From NCBI GenBank assembly GCA_022009675.1, contig CP091718.1:1550001-1614000 (forward strand): a DNA stretch of 64,000 bases, written 5' to 3'. The position numbers and the translations under genes were made by a program. The notes beneath the pieces were generated by a model, which did not search any database, was not told the DNA's origin, and saw only the letters and a program-made list of their open reading frames with translations. This DNA comes from Oscillospiraceae bacterium. GTDB lineage: Bacteria; Bacillota; Clostridia; Oscillospirales; CAG-272. Of the stretch, positions 1 through 7,827 are shown in pieces. The number at the start of each line of letters is the position of its first letter. Position 1 is the first letter of the stretch.

Positions 1-453
1 TCTATTGTATTTTTGTCTCATATAACTAAAAACATGCGATGGCATTTACTTTGGCACAATCCTCGTACTTTTATCCATTTATCATTTACTTTGTAAATAA
101 TGAACTCGCCATCATCTTGCATGTTATCAGTTACAGCAAAATATAATGCGATTAGTGGATTCATTGAAAAAAATCTAAAAGTCTAGTTGGTACACCATAA
201 TGTTGCATTTTTAATTAATTTTTTGAAGTCTGGAATAATTCTCAAATTCATGTGGATACTCTCGATAAATCTTCTGGCAAAGCTCATACTCCTTGTCAAG
301 GGGCGCTCCCACACGAAAAAGTCCTGGTAACAATTCATATGTTACTTTGGAATGTCCTCTGTACAAATACGTATATTCTGTGTCACTGCACATTCCGTTT
401 AACTTGTCCAATAAATCTTGGATAGACGACATACAGGCATTATTTGAATTCAT
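1..453 (-). CDS. FRG-domain protein, frameshifted, cut by the window edge
   Basis: The gene starts at an ATG at 453 behind a strong AGGAGGTG. The first frame carries YRGHSKVTYELLPGLFR at residues 31-47. After one-base slips near 211-225 and in the A-run at 167-173, the other frames continue with MQHYGVPTRLLDF and NPLIALYFAVTD, the conserved core of the FRG domain (named for its F/Y-R-G signature). The biochemical role of FRG proteins is not established; they are frequent in accessory and defence-rich DNA. A further slip seems likely near 50. AT-rich composition fits acquired DNA. The domain is clear, but the true length is unknown. Confidence 0.75.
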
Positions 454-588
454 AATTTTGCACCTCCTACAACTTTTAAATTGCAAAAATTGTTTTTATT
501 ATTTTCTCATATCATTTTTCCATAGGATTTCCTTGAAACAAATATCAAAAAAATCGTAGTAAATAATCTCAACTTTTTAATTTTGAAA

Positions 589-774
589 TTATTCCTCTGC
601 CGCCCCGCTGTTCACCCACTCATCAATTTCGGAAAGCTTGAACTTCCAGTTCTTCCCGATTTTATGGGCGGGCATTTGTTTGGTTGCGATCCATCGAAGT
701 GCCGTGTCGCGGCTGATACCCAAATACTTCATAATTTCCGGCATGGAATAATAACGGTCTTCAATATCGTTCAT
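589..774 (-). CDS. Small excisionase-like helix-turn-helix protein
   Basis: This protein of about 61 residues starts at the second ATG (774), chosen because GAGGTG lies 7-8 bases upstream. It reads YSMPEIMKYLGISRDTALRW followed by MPAHKIGKNWKFKLSEIDEW, the winged MerR/excisionase-type HTH (HTH_17) in which a helix-turn-helix is followed by a basic K-x-G-K-x-W-[RK] wing. Such proteins bind DNA as excisionases or small regulators of mobile elements. It lies between the FRG gene and the IS3 element. No integrase is visible on this side of the window, so an element it might serve would continue to the left. Confidence 0.8.
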   Translation of the reverse strand: MNDIEDRYYSMPEIMKYLGISRDTALRWIATKQMPAHKIGKNWKFKLSEIDEWVNSGAAEE

Positions 775-888
775 TTTTTTGCACCTCATCAATACATCTA
801 ACTATATTATACATGAGCAAACACGTATTGTCAAGAATTGTCCGATATTGTATGATATAATAAGGGTATTCATTTAGGAGGAGTAAAA

Positions 889-1083
889 ATGAGCAAATGG
901 CACGATGAAAAAAACAAATATCTGCCTGCTGTAAGGATTATCAAAAACGGAAAGTCGGTTCAAGAGCTTCTGCATTGCTATTCTATTTCAAAAAAACAAC
1001 CCTATATCGCTGGTTGCAACGGCAAAGGAGAACCGACGAGCACGGCACAGCCAAAAACCTTGACAGAAAAAAACAATCTCTGA
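889..1083 (+). pseudogene. IS3 orfA (HTH part of transposase), frameshifted
   Basis: This is the N-terminal transposase part, starting behind AGGAGGAG. The first frame reads to YSISK and is thrown out of frame by a seven-A run at 990-996. The next frame resumes the recognition helix as TTLYRWLQRQRRTDEHG. A third frame near 1082 reads EFERQRKMLEIYQKDRAG, which resembles an orfA leucine-zipper region. The slip lies inside the HTH, upstream of where IS3 programmed frameshifting normally happens, so I read it as a sequencing or inactivating indel rather than programmed recoding. Confidence 0.6.
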
Positions 1084-2021
1084 ATTTGAGAGGCAGCGCA
1101 AAATGCTTGAAATTTATCAAAAAGACCGGGCTGGGAACAGGTAGCCCGGTTGCAGAAAAAGTGGCGGCAATACAGAATCTGAACGGTGAGTATTCCCTGA
1201 ATTTATTGTGCTTGACACTGGGAGTTCCCAAAGCGACATATTACCGTGCGATTGAAAGCAAAGAAACCCAATTTGAAATCAAGTGCAAAACATTAATGCC
1301 GATAATAGAAGAGATATTCAATGAATCAAAACAATCGTATGGTGCACGAAAGATAACAGAAATTCTGCGTAAAAAAGGATTCTCCGTATCACCGAATACA
1401 GTGGCGAAGATCATGCACAGCCATGGTTTGTTCAGTGTAAGGGCAGGAGCAAAAAAGCTGTACCTCCAAAATCAAAAACGGATGGAAAATCTGCTTTGTC
1501 AGCAATTTTCGGTTTCAAAGCCCAACGAAGTATGGGTAAGTGATGTGACAGAGATCAAATACAGAAAGTACAAATACTTTATTTGCATTGTCCTTGATCT
1601 CTTTTCACGAAAAGTAATCGCCTTTCACATTTCCATGAAAACCACCGTTCAGCTGGTCAATCGGACAATAAAGAAGGCATTTGAGACAAGACAACCAACA
1701 GAACCGCTGATTCTTCACACTGACAGAGGTGTCAATTATACATCAAAGGATTACAACCACACATTGCGTCTTATGAACATTACACATTCCTATTCAAGCG
1801 CCGGCAATCCTTATGACAATTCGGTTTGCGAAGCATTTTTTTCCAAAACGTTGAAGGAAGAGGAGCTATATCGCCGGGAATATCATTCAGAGGCAGAAAT
1901 GAAAAAATCCGTTTCCGACTATATCGAACGATATAATACCAAACGGCCTCATACATATTTGCGCTATAAAACACCCGAATGGGTAGAAGCGGAATACTTT
2001 GCACAGCACACCCTGACTTGA
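975..2021 (+). CDS. IS3 orfB, DDE transposase
   Basis: This is the catalytic half of an IS3-family transposase. The open frame begins at 975, but homology-like sequence starts near 1150 (EKVAAIQNLNGEYSLN). An HTH_21-type segment (SYGARKITEILRKKGFSVS) is followed by the rve/DDE integrase core: the first Asp in WVSDVTEI, the second in HTDRGVNY and the Glu in SVCEAFFSKTLKEE, ending with the usual YNTKRPH. All three catalytic residues and the C-terminus are intact, so this half is probably functional if orfA is only mis-sequenced. Confidence 0.88.
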   Translation: MLFYFKKTTLYRWLQRQRRTDEHGTAKNLDRKKQSLNLRGSAKCLKFIKKTGLGTGSPVAEKVAAIQNLNGEYSLNLLCLTLGVPKATYYRAIESKETQFEIKCKTLMPIIEEIFNESKQSYGARKITEILRKKGFSVSPNTVAKIMHSHGLFSVRAGAKKLYLQNQKRMENLLCQQFSVSKPNEVWVSDVTEIKYRKYKYFICIVLDLFSRKVIAFHISMKTTVQLVNRTIKKAFETRQPTEPLILHTDRGVNYTSKDYNHTLRLMNITHSYSSAGNPYDNSVCEAFFSKTLKEEELYRREYHSEAEMKKSVSDYIERYNTKRPHTYLRYKTPEWVEAEYFAQHTLT

Positions 2022-2147
2022 TTGTTTTGCATTTGGAACTACACCGGTTCACAAATGTGGAAAATCGGACTTTTGAAACGAATTTGGCGTTTTTCGTACG
2101 GCGAGTCCCGTTTTGAACATGCCGAAAACACTTGTGGAATAAGCAAA

Positions 2148-2194
2148 AATAAACCCTCAAATGAAACTCGGTGGTTCACATTTGAGGGTTTATT
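2148..2194 (-). terminator. Terminator behind the tRNA cluster
   Basis: Perfect 16-bp inverted repeat (2148-2163 and 2179-2194). On the minus strand it is followed by ATTTTTG. It lies just past tRNA-Cys and would end the tRNA transcript before the IS element. Confidence 0.7.
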
Positions 2195-2198
2195 CACT

Positions 2199-2272
2199 TG
2201 GAGGCGCCACCCGGAATCGGACCGGGGATGAAGGTTTTGCAGACCTCTGCCTTACCGCTTGGCTATGGCGCC
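2199..2272 (-). tRNA. tRNA-Cys (GCA)
   Basis: The 5' strand GGCGCCA pairs with TGGCGCC, the anticodon loop carries GCA, the T-loop reads GGTCCGATTCC, and the discriminator U and CCA end are encoded. It is the last gene of the minus-strand cluster and is separated from tRNA-Gly by an internal hairpin with a T-run. Confidence 0.92.
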
Positions 2273-2337
2273 ATGAGATGAAAGATGAGAGGGGAGAGGG
2301 GAGAGGAAGAACCGAAACAGGGAAGGGAACAAGTCTG

Positions 2338-2375
2338 AAAAAAAGCGGATGCGAATGTATGCGATTCGCATCCGC
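2338..2375 (-). terminator. Hairpin with T-run between tRNA-Gly and tRNA-Cys
   Basis: A perfect 12-bp stem (2345-2356 with 2364-2375) with a 7-base loop is followed on the minus strand by seven Ts (2338-2344). This is a classic Rho-independent terminator. It would cut expression of the downstream tRNA-Cys unless it is leaky or Cys has its own promoter. Confidence 0.8.
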
Positions 2376-2380
2376 AATTC

Positions 2381-2456
2381 TGGAGCGGATTACGGGGCTC
2401 GAACCCGCCACCTCGACCTTGGCAAGGTCGCGCTCTACCAAATGAGCTAAATCCGC
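2381..2456 (-). tRNA. tRNA-Gly (GCC)
   Basis: The cloverleaf begins with GCGGATT, has D-arm AGCTCATTTGGTAGAGC, an anticodon loop with GCC between CGACC and GGTCG, T-arm GGTTCGAGCCC, and an encoded CCA end. It is followed directly by a terminator hairpin. Confidence 0.95.
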
Positions 2457-2460
2457 GAGG

Positions 2461-2536
2461 TGGTGCTTCCGGTCGGAATCGAACCAACGACACGGGGATT
2501 TTCAGTCCCCTGCTCTACCAACTGAGCTACAGAGGC
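2461..2536 (-). tRNA. tRNA-Phe (GAA)
   Basis: The anticodon stem GGGGA/TCCCC encloses a loop with GAA, the T-arm is GTTGG-TTCGATT-CCGAC, and CCA is encoded. The acceptor stem (GCCTCTG with CGGAAGC) has a C-A mismatch at position 3-70 and a U-G wobble at 6-67, so one base may be mis-called. Confidence 0.9.
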
Positions 2537-2592
2537 AAAACAGTCATAAGCAAGAAACTGAAGCCAAACCAATCCGACCCTCGGAAAGAAAG

Positions 2593-2668
2593 TGGCGACC
2601 CGAAGGGGGTTCGAACCCCTGACCTCTGCCGTGACAGGGCAGCGCTCTAACCAGCTGAGCTACGGGTA
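2593..2668 (-). tRNA. tRNA-Asp (GTC)
   Basis: The anticodon stem CTGCC/GGCAG carries GTC, the T-arm is AGGGG-TTCGAAC-CCCCT, and CCA is encoded. The acceptor stem pairs TACCCGT with TCGGGTC and shows mismatches at 1-72 and 7-66. A bacterial tRNA-Asp normally begins with G, so the 5' end may contain an error. Confidence 0.85.
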
Positions 2669-2691
2669 CCATACCATGCTAAAGGAAACCT

Positions 2692-2767
2692 TGGTGGGAA
2701 CAACAGGGCTCGAACCTGTGACCCCCTGCTTGTAAGGCAGGTGCTCTCCCAGCTGAGCTATGCTCCC
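2692..2767 (-). tRNA. tRNA-Val (TAC)
   Basis: First gene of the cluster. The acceptor GGGAGCA pairs with TGTTCCC apart from small wobbles, the D-arm is AGCTCAGCTGGGAGAGC, the anticodon is TAC, and the T-arm CAGGTTCGAGCCCTG is canonical, with an encoded CCA. Two consensus promoters lie 38 and 158 bp upstream. Confidence 0.94.
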
Positions 2768-2804
2768 TCCCATGCCGCACAGGATTTCTCCCGACGACTT
2801 TCTC

Positions 2805-2833
2805 ATTATACCACATCCCGTCGCCTTTGTCAA
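2805..2833 (-). promoter_or_regulatory. Proximal tRNA promoter
   Basis: TTGACA (2828-2833), 17-bp spacer, TATAAT (2805-2810), with ATGTGG before the -10. Both hexamers match consensus perfectly. Confidence 0.9.
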
Positions 2834-2924
2834 GAGGTTTCGAAAAACTTTTTTTCCTTTTTTCGACTGACCGGTTTGGAACCGAGTGGACGTCGCCGGT
2901 CGTGCGGGATGCGCAACGTGCCGT

Positions 2925-2953
2925 ATTATAGCATAGATCGCGCGCTTTGTCAA
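2925..2953 (-). promoter_or_regulatory. Distal tRNA promoter
   Basis: A second perfect TTGACA (2948-2953), 17-bp spacer, TATAAT (2925-2930), 120 bp upstream of the proximal one. Tandem consensus promoters fit strong constitutive tRNA transcription. Confidence 0.88.
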
Positions 2954-3077
2954 GGGGGAGCAAAACTTTTTTTCGGAAGAATTTGAGGGCGCGGATGCAG
3001 CCTCCTTCCAAGCGAGAACAGATTGGTTGAAATTGTAATACCCGCGTGAATATTTTGTAACCTTTTCCTTTACCCCC

Positions 3078-3106
3078 TTGCAAATTGACAAGCAATGGTG
3101 TAAAAT
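3078..3106 (+). promoter_or_regulatory. pckG promoter
   Basis: TTGCAA (3078-3083), 17-bp spacer, TAAAAT (3101-3106), about 100 bases before the start codon. Confidence 0.7.
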
Positions 3107-3209
3107 ACATACTGGGTAACGAAGGGCGTTTGACCGGGATCTGGTTTTCCGGGATGCTTACGCCACTTTGCCTGCCAAATGAGACACCGAAATAAGGAGG
3201 AATTTCAAA

Positions 3210-5006
3210 ATGAATCCTACAAACAATCAGCACGTGCTGAACTGGCTGAATGAGATGGCAGCCATGACCAAGCCGGACAACATCGTCTGGATTGACGGAA
3301 GCGAGGAACAGGTTGCCGCGCTCCGCAAGGAGGCACTTGCCAGCGGCGAGATTATCCAGCTCAACCAGGAAAAGCTGCCGGGCTGCTACCTGCACCGTAC
3401 CACCTGGGACGACGTGGCGCGCGTGGAGGGGCGTACCTTCATCTGCACCAAGACCAAGGAGGATGCCGGAAACATCAATAACTGGATGGATCCTGCCGAG
3501 TGCCGTGCTAAGCTGACCAAGCTGTACACCGGGTGCATGAAGGGACGTACCATGTACGTCATCCCGTACTCCATGTCCATTGTCGGCTCCCCCTTTGCCA
3601 AGTACGGCATCGAGCTGACGGACTCCATCTATGTTGTGCTGAACATGGAGATTATGACCCGCGTCGGCTTCAACGTGCTGGAGGCGCTGGGTGATTCCAG
3701 CGACTTTATCAAGGGTCTGCATTCCAAGGCAACGCTGGACGCCGAGAACCGCTATATCGTTCACTTCCCGGAGGATGACACCATCTGGTCCATCAACTCC
3801 AACTACGGAGGAAATGTCCTGCTGGGCAAGAAGTGCTTCGCCCTGCGCATTGCGTCCTACCTCGGACGTAAGGAAGGCTGGATGGCGGAGCATATGCTGA
3901 TCCTGGGCGTTACCTATCCGGACGGCACCAAGAAGTACGTGACCGCTGCTTTCCCGTCTGCCTGCGGCAAGACCAACCTCGCCATGCTGATTCCGCCTGA
4001 GGTGTTCCAGAAGCAGGGCTACAAGATCGAGACGGTCGGGGATGACATTGCATGGCTGCGTGTCGGCAGTGACGGTCGCCTGTGGGCTGTCAACCCGGAG
4101 AACGGCTTCTTCGGCGTTGCACCCGGCACCAACGAGAAGTCCAACCCCAACGCACTGCACACCTGCATGAAGGACACCATCTTTACCAACGTGTGCCTGA
4201 ATACCGATACCAATACGGTCTGGTGGGAGGGACTGGATAACAATCCGCCCGTCCATGCCATCAACTGGAAGGGTCAGCCGTGGGATTACCACACCTACGA
4301 CAAGGCGGACAAGGTGAACACCTCCGGTGCGCACCCCAACAGCCGCTTTACCGCCAAGGCGACCAACTGCCCTTGCCTCAGCCCCGCTTTCTATGAGCCG
4401 AACGGCGTGCCTGTGGATGCCATCATCTTCGGCGGTCGCCGTGCCCGCACCGCGCCGCTGGTGTATCAGTCCACCTCCTGGCAGAACGGTACCTTCGTCG
4501 GTTCCATCATGGCGTCCGAGACGACGGCTGCCGCCGCCGGTGCAGTCGGCGTTGTCCGTCGTGACCCCATGGCAATGCGTCCCTTCGTGGGCTACAACAT
4601 GGGCGACTACTGGGCACACTGGCTTGAGATGGGTCTGAAGATTCCGCACCCGCCCAAGATCTTCCACGTCAACTGGTTCCGCACCGATGACGAGGGCAAC
4701 TTCATCTGGCCCGGCTTCGGCGACAACCTGCGCGTTGTGCTGTGGATCCTTGCCCGGTGCGCCGGCAAGGTAGACGCGGACATCACGCCGATCGGTTACC
4801 TGCCCAAGGCAGAGGATATCTGCATCGATGGTTTGGAGGGCATCACGCTCGACACCGTCCGCAACCTGCTGTCCGTGGATACGGCGGCATGGCTGGAGGA
4901 TGTGGAGAACATCAAGGAATTCTATGCACAGGTCGGCGACCACGTGCCGCAGGCTATGTACGACGAGCTTGCCGCACTGGAGGCGCGCCTGAAGGCTGCC
5001 AGATAA
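3210..5006 (+). CDS. pckG: Phosphoenolpyruvate carboxykinase (GTP)
   Basis: GTP-dependent PEP carboxykinase (EC 4.1.1.32), which interconverts oxaloacetate plus GTP with PEP, CO2 and GDP in the cytosol. At 598 residues it has the family length and is uninterrupted. Diagnostic segments include RTMYVIPYSMSIVGSPFAK in the substrate site, the kinase-1a P-loop FPSACGKTNLAM at about 248-259, and the ADP/GTP-binding FGGRRARTAPLVYQS with WQNGTFVGSIMASE. The start ATG follows AAGGAGGAATTTCAAA. It has its own promoter and terminator, so it appears monocistronic. In fermentative clostridia this enzyme often runs toward oxaloacetate and dicarboxylates. Confidence 0.97.
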   Translation: MNPTNNQHVLNWLNEMAAMTKPDNIVWIDGSEEQVAALRKEALASGEIIQLNQEKLPGCYLHRTTWDDVARVEGRTFICTKTKEDAGNINNWMDPAECRAKLTKLYTGCMKGRTMYVIPYSMSIVGSPFAKYGIELTDSIYVVLNMEIMTRVGFNVLEALGDSSDFIKGLHSKATLDAENRYIVHFPEDDTIWSINSNYGGNVLLGKKCFALRIASYLGRKEGWMAEHMLILGVTYPDGTKKYVTAAFPSACGKTNLAMLIPPEVFQKQGYKIETVGDDIAWLRVGSDGRLWAVNPENGFFGVAPGTNEKSNPNALHTCMKDTIFTNVCLNTDTNTVWWEGLDNNPPVHAINWKGQPWDYHTYDKADKVNTSGAHPNSRFTAKATNCPCLSPAFYEPNGVPVDAIIFGGRRARTAPLVYQSTSWQNGTFVGSIMASETTAAAAGAVGVVRRDPMAMRPFVGYNMGDYWAHWLEMGLKIPHPPKIFHVNWFRTDDEGNFIWPGFGDNLRVVLWILARCAGKVDADITPIGYLPKAEDICIDGLEGITLDTVRNLLSVDTAAWLEDVENIKEFYAQVGDHVPQAMYDELAALEARLKAAR

Positions 5007-5037
5007 ATCGACGATCCGCAACCGCGGATGCCTGTTT

Positions 5038-5069
5038 GCCCCGCTCCGTAAAAAGGAGCGGGGCTTTTT
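5038..5069 (+). terminator. pckG terminator
   Basis: Ten-bp GC-rich stem GCCCCGCTCC / GGAGCGGGGC (5038-5047, 5055-5064) followed by TTTTT. Confidence 0.92.
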
Positions 5070-5097
5070 CGTTTGTCGCTCGTCCGGGCAATGCCGT

Positions 5098-5127
5098 GTC
5101 ACGCTTTCGACCGCGCGCACATAGAAT
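5098..5127 (+). promoter_or_regulatory. Possible sigma-E-type promoter of the cortex-hydrolase operon
   Basis: GTCACGC (5098-5104), 15-bp spacer, CATAGAAT (5120-5127), one mismatch from the sigma-E -10 consensus CATACAnT and with the same spacing as the spoIIID promoter in this window. The -35 match is weak, so this is tentative. Confidence 0.3.
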
Positions 5128-5232
5128 AGCAGGGAAGTGATCAAACGATACGTGCGGTACACCGTCCCGATTGCATGGGTGTGTGAACGGTCGGTCGGTG
5201 TTCCGCCGCACGCGAAAAAGGAGGATACATGT

Positions 5233-5824
5233 ATGGAGCAGAATCAATCCCGTGATCTGCCGCCGGAGGAAGTGACCGACCGGCAGGAACCGCTTTTTCC
5301 GGACGGGGAAACAGACGGCGGACAGCCGCCCGCGGTTGACGAGGGCGAGAACCCCGACCTCGAGCCGTCTCCCGCGCCGCTGCCGCCGCCCTATGCCGAC
5401 ATGACCGGAACGGGGTGCATCATTTTTCAGGTTACAACAGCCGGCGGAGCGGTGCCGCTGGAGGACGCACAGGTGACGGTGCGGGAATACAATCCCCTCG
5501 ACGCGCCGGGGGAGGCGGGCGATACGCTTGCAGTCCTGTTCAGCGGCGGGGACGGAAAGACTGATCCGCTGACACTTCCTGCCCCGGCACGCTCGCTATC
5601 CATGGAGCAGGCGGGGATCGGTGCGCCGTTGCCCCTTTGCACTGTACAATGCGGAGGTCGTGCTGAGCGGCTTCTACCGGCAGGAATACACCCGCATCCC
5701 TCTGTTTGACGGCGTGACCTCGATTCAGCGCGTCGATCTGGTGCCGTTGCCTGCCGCGTCGGCGCCGGAGAAGATCGGTCAGCCGTACCGCGATATCACG
5801 GAGGGCGCGCACCCTGACCTGTGA
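5233..5824 (+). CDS. SleC propeptide-like regulatory-domain protein (frameshifted)
   Basis: Starts at an ATG behind GAGGATACATGT. An acidic, proline-rich N-terminus (about 50 residues) leads into a carboxypeptidase-regulatory-like beta-sandwich: GTGCIIFQVTTAGGAVPLED, then LFSGGDGKTDPLTLPAP. A slip near 5615-5625 moves the rest into the next frame (PFALYNAEVVLSGFYRQEY, then IPLFDGVTSIQRVDLVPLP). This matches the N-terminal region of clostridial spore cortex-lytic enzymes of the SleC type, here encoded as its own protein upstream of the SpoIID and peptidoglycan-binding modules. A role in spore cortex hydrolysis is inferred from family and context. Confidence 0.7.
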
Positions 5825-5856
5825 CCGGCACCGATCCGGAAAGGAGGAGAACTGCC

Positions 5857-7254
5857 ATGCCGACAGGCTTGCCCTATATTCCCGAAAGCATCACCGTGCA
5901 TCTCGGACGTCCCGATGAGCGCGCGCCCAACGTGACCGTGCCCTTCCAGACATACGTAGCCAATGTGGCATCCAGTGAGATATACCCCACATGGCCGGAG
6001 TCTGCCATCCGCGCCAATATGCTGGCGCAGATCTCCTTTGCGCTCAACCGGGTGTATACCGGCTACTACCGCACCCGCGGATACGATTTCGATATCACCA
6101 ACTCTACCCAGTATGATCAGTATTTTGTTAACGGGCGGGATGTGTTTGAGAACATCCAGCAGCTTGCCGCCGAGCTGTTCAACACCTACATCCGGCGAGT
6201 GGGCAACGTGGAGCCGCTGTTTGCGCAGTACTGCAACGGCACGACCGTCACCTGCAACGGAATGTCGCAGTGGGGATCGGTTGATTTGGCACGCGCGGGG
6301 TATACGCCGTACCGCATCCTGACTGCCTACTACGGCTCCGACCTGGAGCTGGTGCGCAATGCGCCGGTCGGCACCGTGCAGAATACCGCGCCCACCTCGC
6401 CGCTGCGGCTGGGTTCCGCGAACAACGATGTCCGCCTGCTTCAGATCCGGCTCAACCGTATATCCAACAACTATCCCAATATTCCGAAAATCCCCTATGT
6501 GAACGGCATCTTTGCGGACGCGACCGAGAATGCCGTCCGGGAATTCCAGAAGACCTTCAATCTCGCGCAGGACGGCATTGTCGGCTCCGCGACATGGTTT
6601 GCCGTCGAACGCATCTACGCGGCGGTCAAGCGACTCAACAGTCTGGAGTCCGAGGGACTGACCTTCAATGAGGTGAGTAATCAGTTCCCCGGCGTGCTGA
6701 GGCGCGGCGACGCCAACACAGGCGTGTCACTGCTGCAATACTACCTTGATTTCCTGTCCGTATACTACGACGGCATTCCGTCGATTGCGGTGGACGGCAT
6801 TTTCGGCGAGGATACCGAGAACGCCGTGTATGCCGCGCAGTCTGTTTTCGGACTGTCGGTGGACGGATTGGTGGGCGAGCAGACGTGGGAGACTATCGTG
6901 GACGCTTACCTCGGCATCATCGAAACCATCCCGGTCCGGTATACCGAGGGCAACACCATCCCGTTCCAGGGGACTATTCTGCGTGAGGGCGACGAATCCG
7001 AAGTCGTGCGTGTCCTGCAGGAGTACCTGAACTACATCGCTGCCTGCATTCCGGAGGTGCCGTCCACCAGCCCGACCGGATACTTTGGATCGCGGACGCG
7101 GGCGTCTGTGGAGGCAATCCAGCGTGCCTACGGACTGCCGGTTACGGGCTATGTCAACGCCATCACCTGGCGGTATATTACCGATCTGTACAGCGACTTG
7201 TATGTCGGGAACCGCCTGAATCAGGGGCAGTATCCCGGCTTCACGGTCGGCTGA
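5857..7254 (+). CDS. SpoIID-domain protein with peptidoglycan-binding repeats (SleC-like)
   Basis: 465 residues, starting at the ATG at 5857 behind GGAAAGGAGGAG. Residues 1-175 carry a SpoIID/LytB-like domain (YVANVASSEIYPTWPESAIR, CNGMSQWGSVDLARAGY). Three peptidoglycan_binding_1 modules follow, each ending in the typical NAVREFQKTFNLAQDGIVGS, AVYAAQSVFGLSVDGLVGE or VEAIQRAYGLPVTGYV. The SpoIID fold cleaves denuded glycan in B. subtilis SpoIID, and in clostridial SleC the same fold acts on cortex. No signal peptide is visible, as for other spore-compartment enzymes. It sits in a tight operon between the SleC-propeptide-like gene and another repeat protein. Confidence 0.85.
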   Translation: MPTGLPYIPESITVHLGRPDERAPNVTVPFQTYVANVASSEIYPTWPESAIRANMLAQISFALNRVYTGYYRTRGYDFDITNSTQYDQYFVNGRDVFENIQQLAAELFNTYIRRVGNVEPLFAQYCNGTTVTCNGMSQWGSVDLARAGYTPYRILTAYYGSDLELVRNAPVGTVQNTAPTSPLRLGSANNDVRLLQIRLNRISNNYPNIPKIPYVNGIFADATENAVREFQKTFNLAQDGIVGSATWFAVERIYAAVKRLNSLESEGLTFNEVSNQFPGVLRRGDANTGVSLLQYYLDFLSVYYDGIPSIAVDGIFGEDTENAVYAAQSVFGLSVDGLVGEQTWETIVDAYLGIIETIPVRYTEGNTIPFQGTILREGDESEVVRVLQEYLNYIAACIPEVPSTSPTGYFGSRTRASVEAIQRAYGLPVTGYVNAITWRYITDLYSDLYVGNRLNQGQYPGFTVG

Positions 7255-7278
7255 TCGCCCCGGAAGGGAATATCTGCT

Positions 7279-7809
7279 ATGACGCAACATCCGAATGCAT
7301 CCAATGCGATCCGGGAAATGCAACGCTGTCTGCGCGCGCTTTCCTGTACGGATCCCGCCATTCCGCCCCCGCCCGTGGACGGCGTAAGCGGCAATGCCAC
7401 GCGGGCATCGGTCGCCGCCTTTCAGGCGGAGTACGGTCTGCCCGTGACCGGAGTCGCCGACGCAGCCACATGGGATGCTCTGCACGCCGCCTGCCGGCAG
7501 AATGCGGTGGTTGTGTCCCCCTCGGCACCGCTCTATCTGTTTCCGCGTACTCCGGTTGGGTACACCGTCTCAGCGGGTGACGAGGGCGCGCTGGTGTCGG
7601 TCATCCAGTACCTGCTGCGCGAAACACTGCTGGGCTTTGGACAGGATACAGGGGAGCTGGCTGTCAACGGCTCCTTTGATCCTGCGACCGAGACGGCTGT
7701 CATTGCTTTTCAGCGTGTTCACAGCCTGCCGGAAACCGGCGAGGTCAACACTGCAACGTGGAACCGCCTTGTAGCCGAACAGAACAACCATTACCGCGAG
7801 TACTCCTGA
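7279..7809 (+). CDS. Two-module peptidoglycan-binding protein
   Basis: 176 residues made almost wholly of two peptidoglycan_binding_1 modules (residues 5-70 and 95-170), marked by PPVDGVSGNATRASVAAFQ with PVTGVADAATWDAL, and NGSFDPATETAVIAFQRVHS with GEVNTATWNRL. No catalytic domain or signal peptide is seen. It begins 24 bases behind the SpoIID-domain gene, with GGAAGGG upstream, and ends at a bidirectional hairpin. It probably adds cortex- or wall-binding capacity to the upstream products, but its exact role is unknown. Confidence 0.85.
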   Translation: MTQHPNASNAIREMQRCLRALSCTDPAIPPPPVDGVSGNATRASVAAFQAEYGLPVTGVADAATWDALHAACRQNAVVVSPSAPLYLFPRTPVGYTVSAGDEGALVSVIQYLLRETLLGFGQDTGELAVNGSFDPATETAVIAFQRVHSLPETGEVNTATWNRLVAEQNNHYREYS

Positions 7810-7827
7810 AGCCGCGCGACCAACGTC

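Larger units (their letters stand above)
830..2085 (+). mobile_element. IS3-family insertion sequence (ends approximate)
   Basis: An orfA/orfB transposase pair is bounded by a candidate imperfect inverted repeat: TGTCCGATATT at 839-849 and AAAATCGGACT at 2061-2071 (9 of 11 matching when inverted). The outer ends are estimated by extending this similarity by about 10-15 bases, and I could not define a target duplication. The element sits between the HTH gene and the terminator of the tRNA cluster. Confidence 0.6.
2768..3209. other. Intergenic region between the tRNA cluster and pckG
   Basis: This divergent spacer holds no gene that I can support. It contains two minus-strand promoters for the tRNA cluster and one plus-strand promoter for pckG, followed by a pckG leader of about 100 bases in which I see no known riboswitch. 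Confidence 0.7.

Noticed and set aside
975..1083. Programmed -1 frameshifting in the IS3 element at the A7 run
   Set aside because: The A7 lies inside the orfA HTH, too early for IS3 programmed recoding, and the window has many homopolymer errors.
2679..5162. 827-codon open frame on the minus strand
   Set aside because: Antisense shadow of pckG and the tRNA region, caused by GC-rich codon bias; no domain and no ribosome site.
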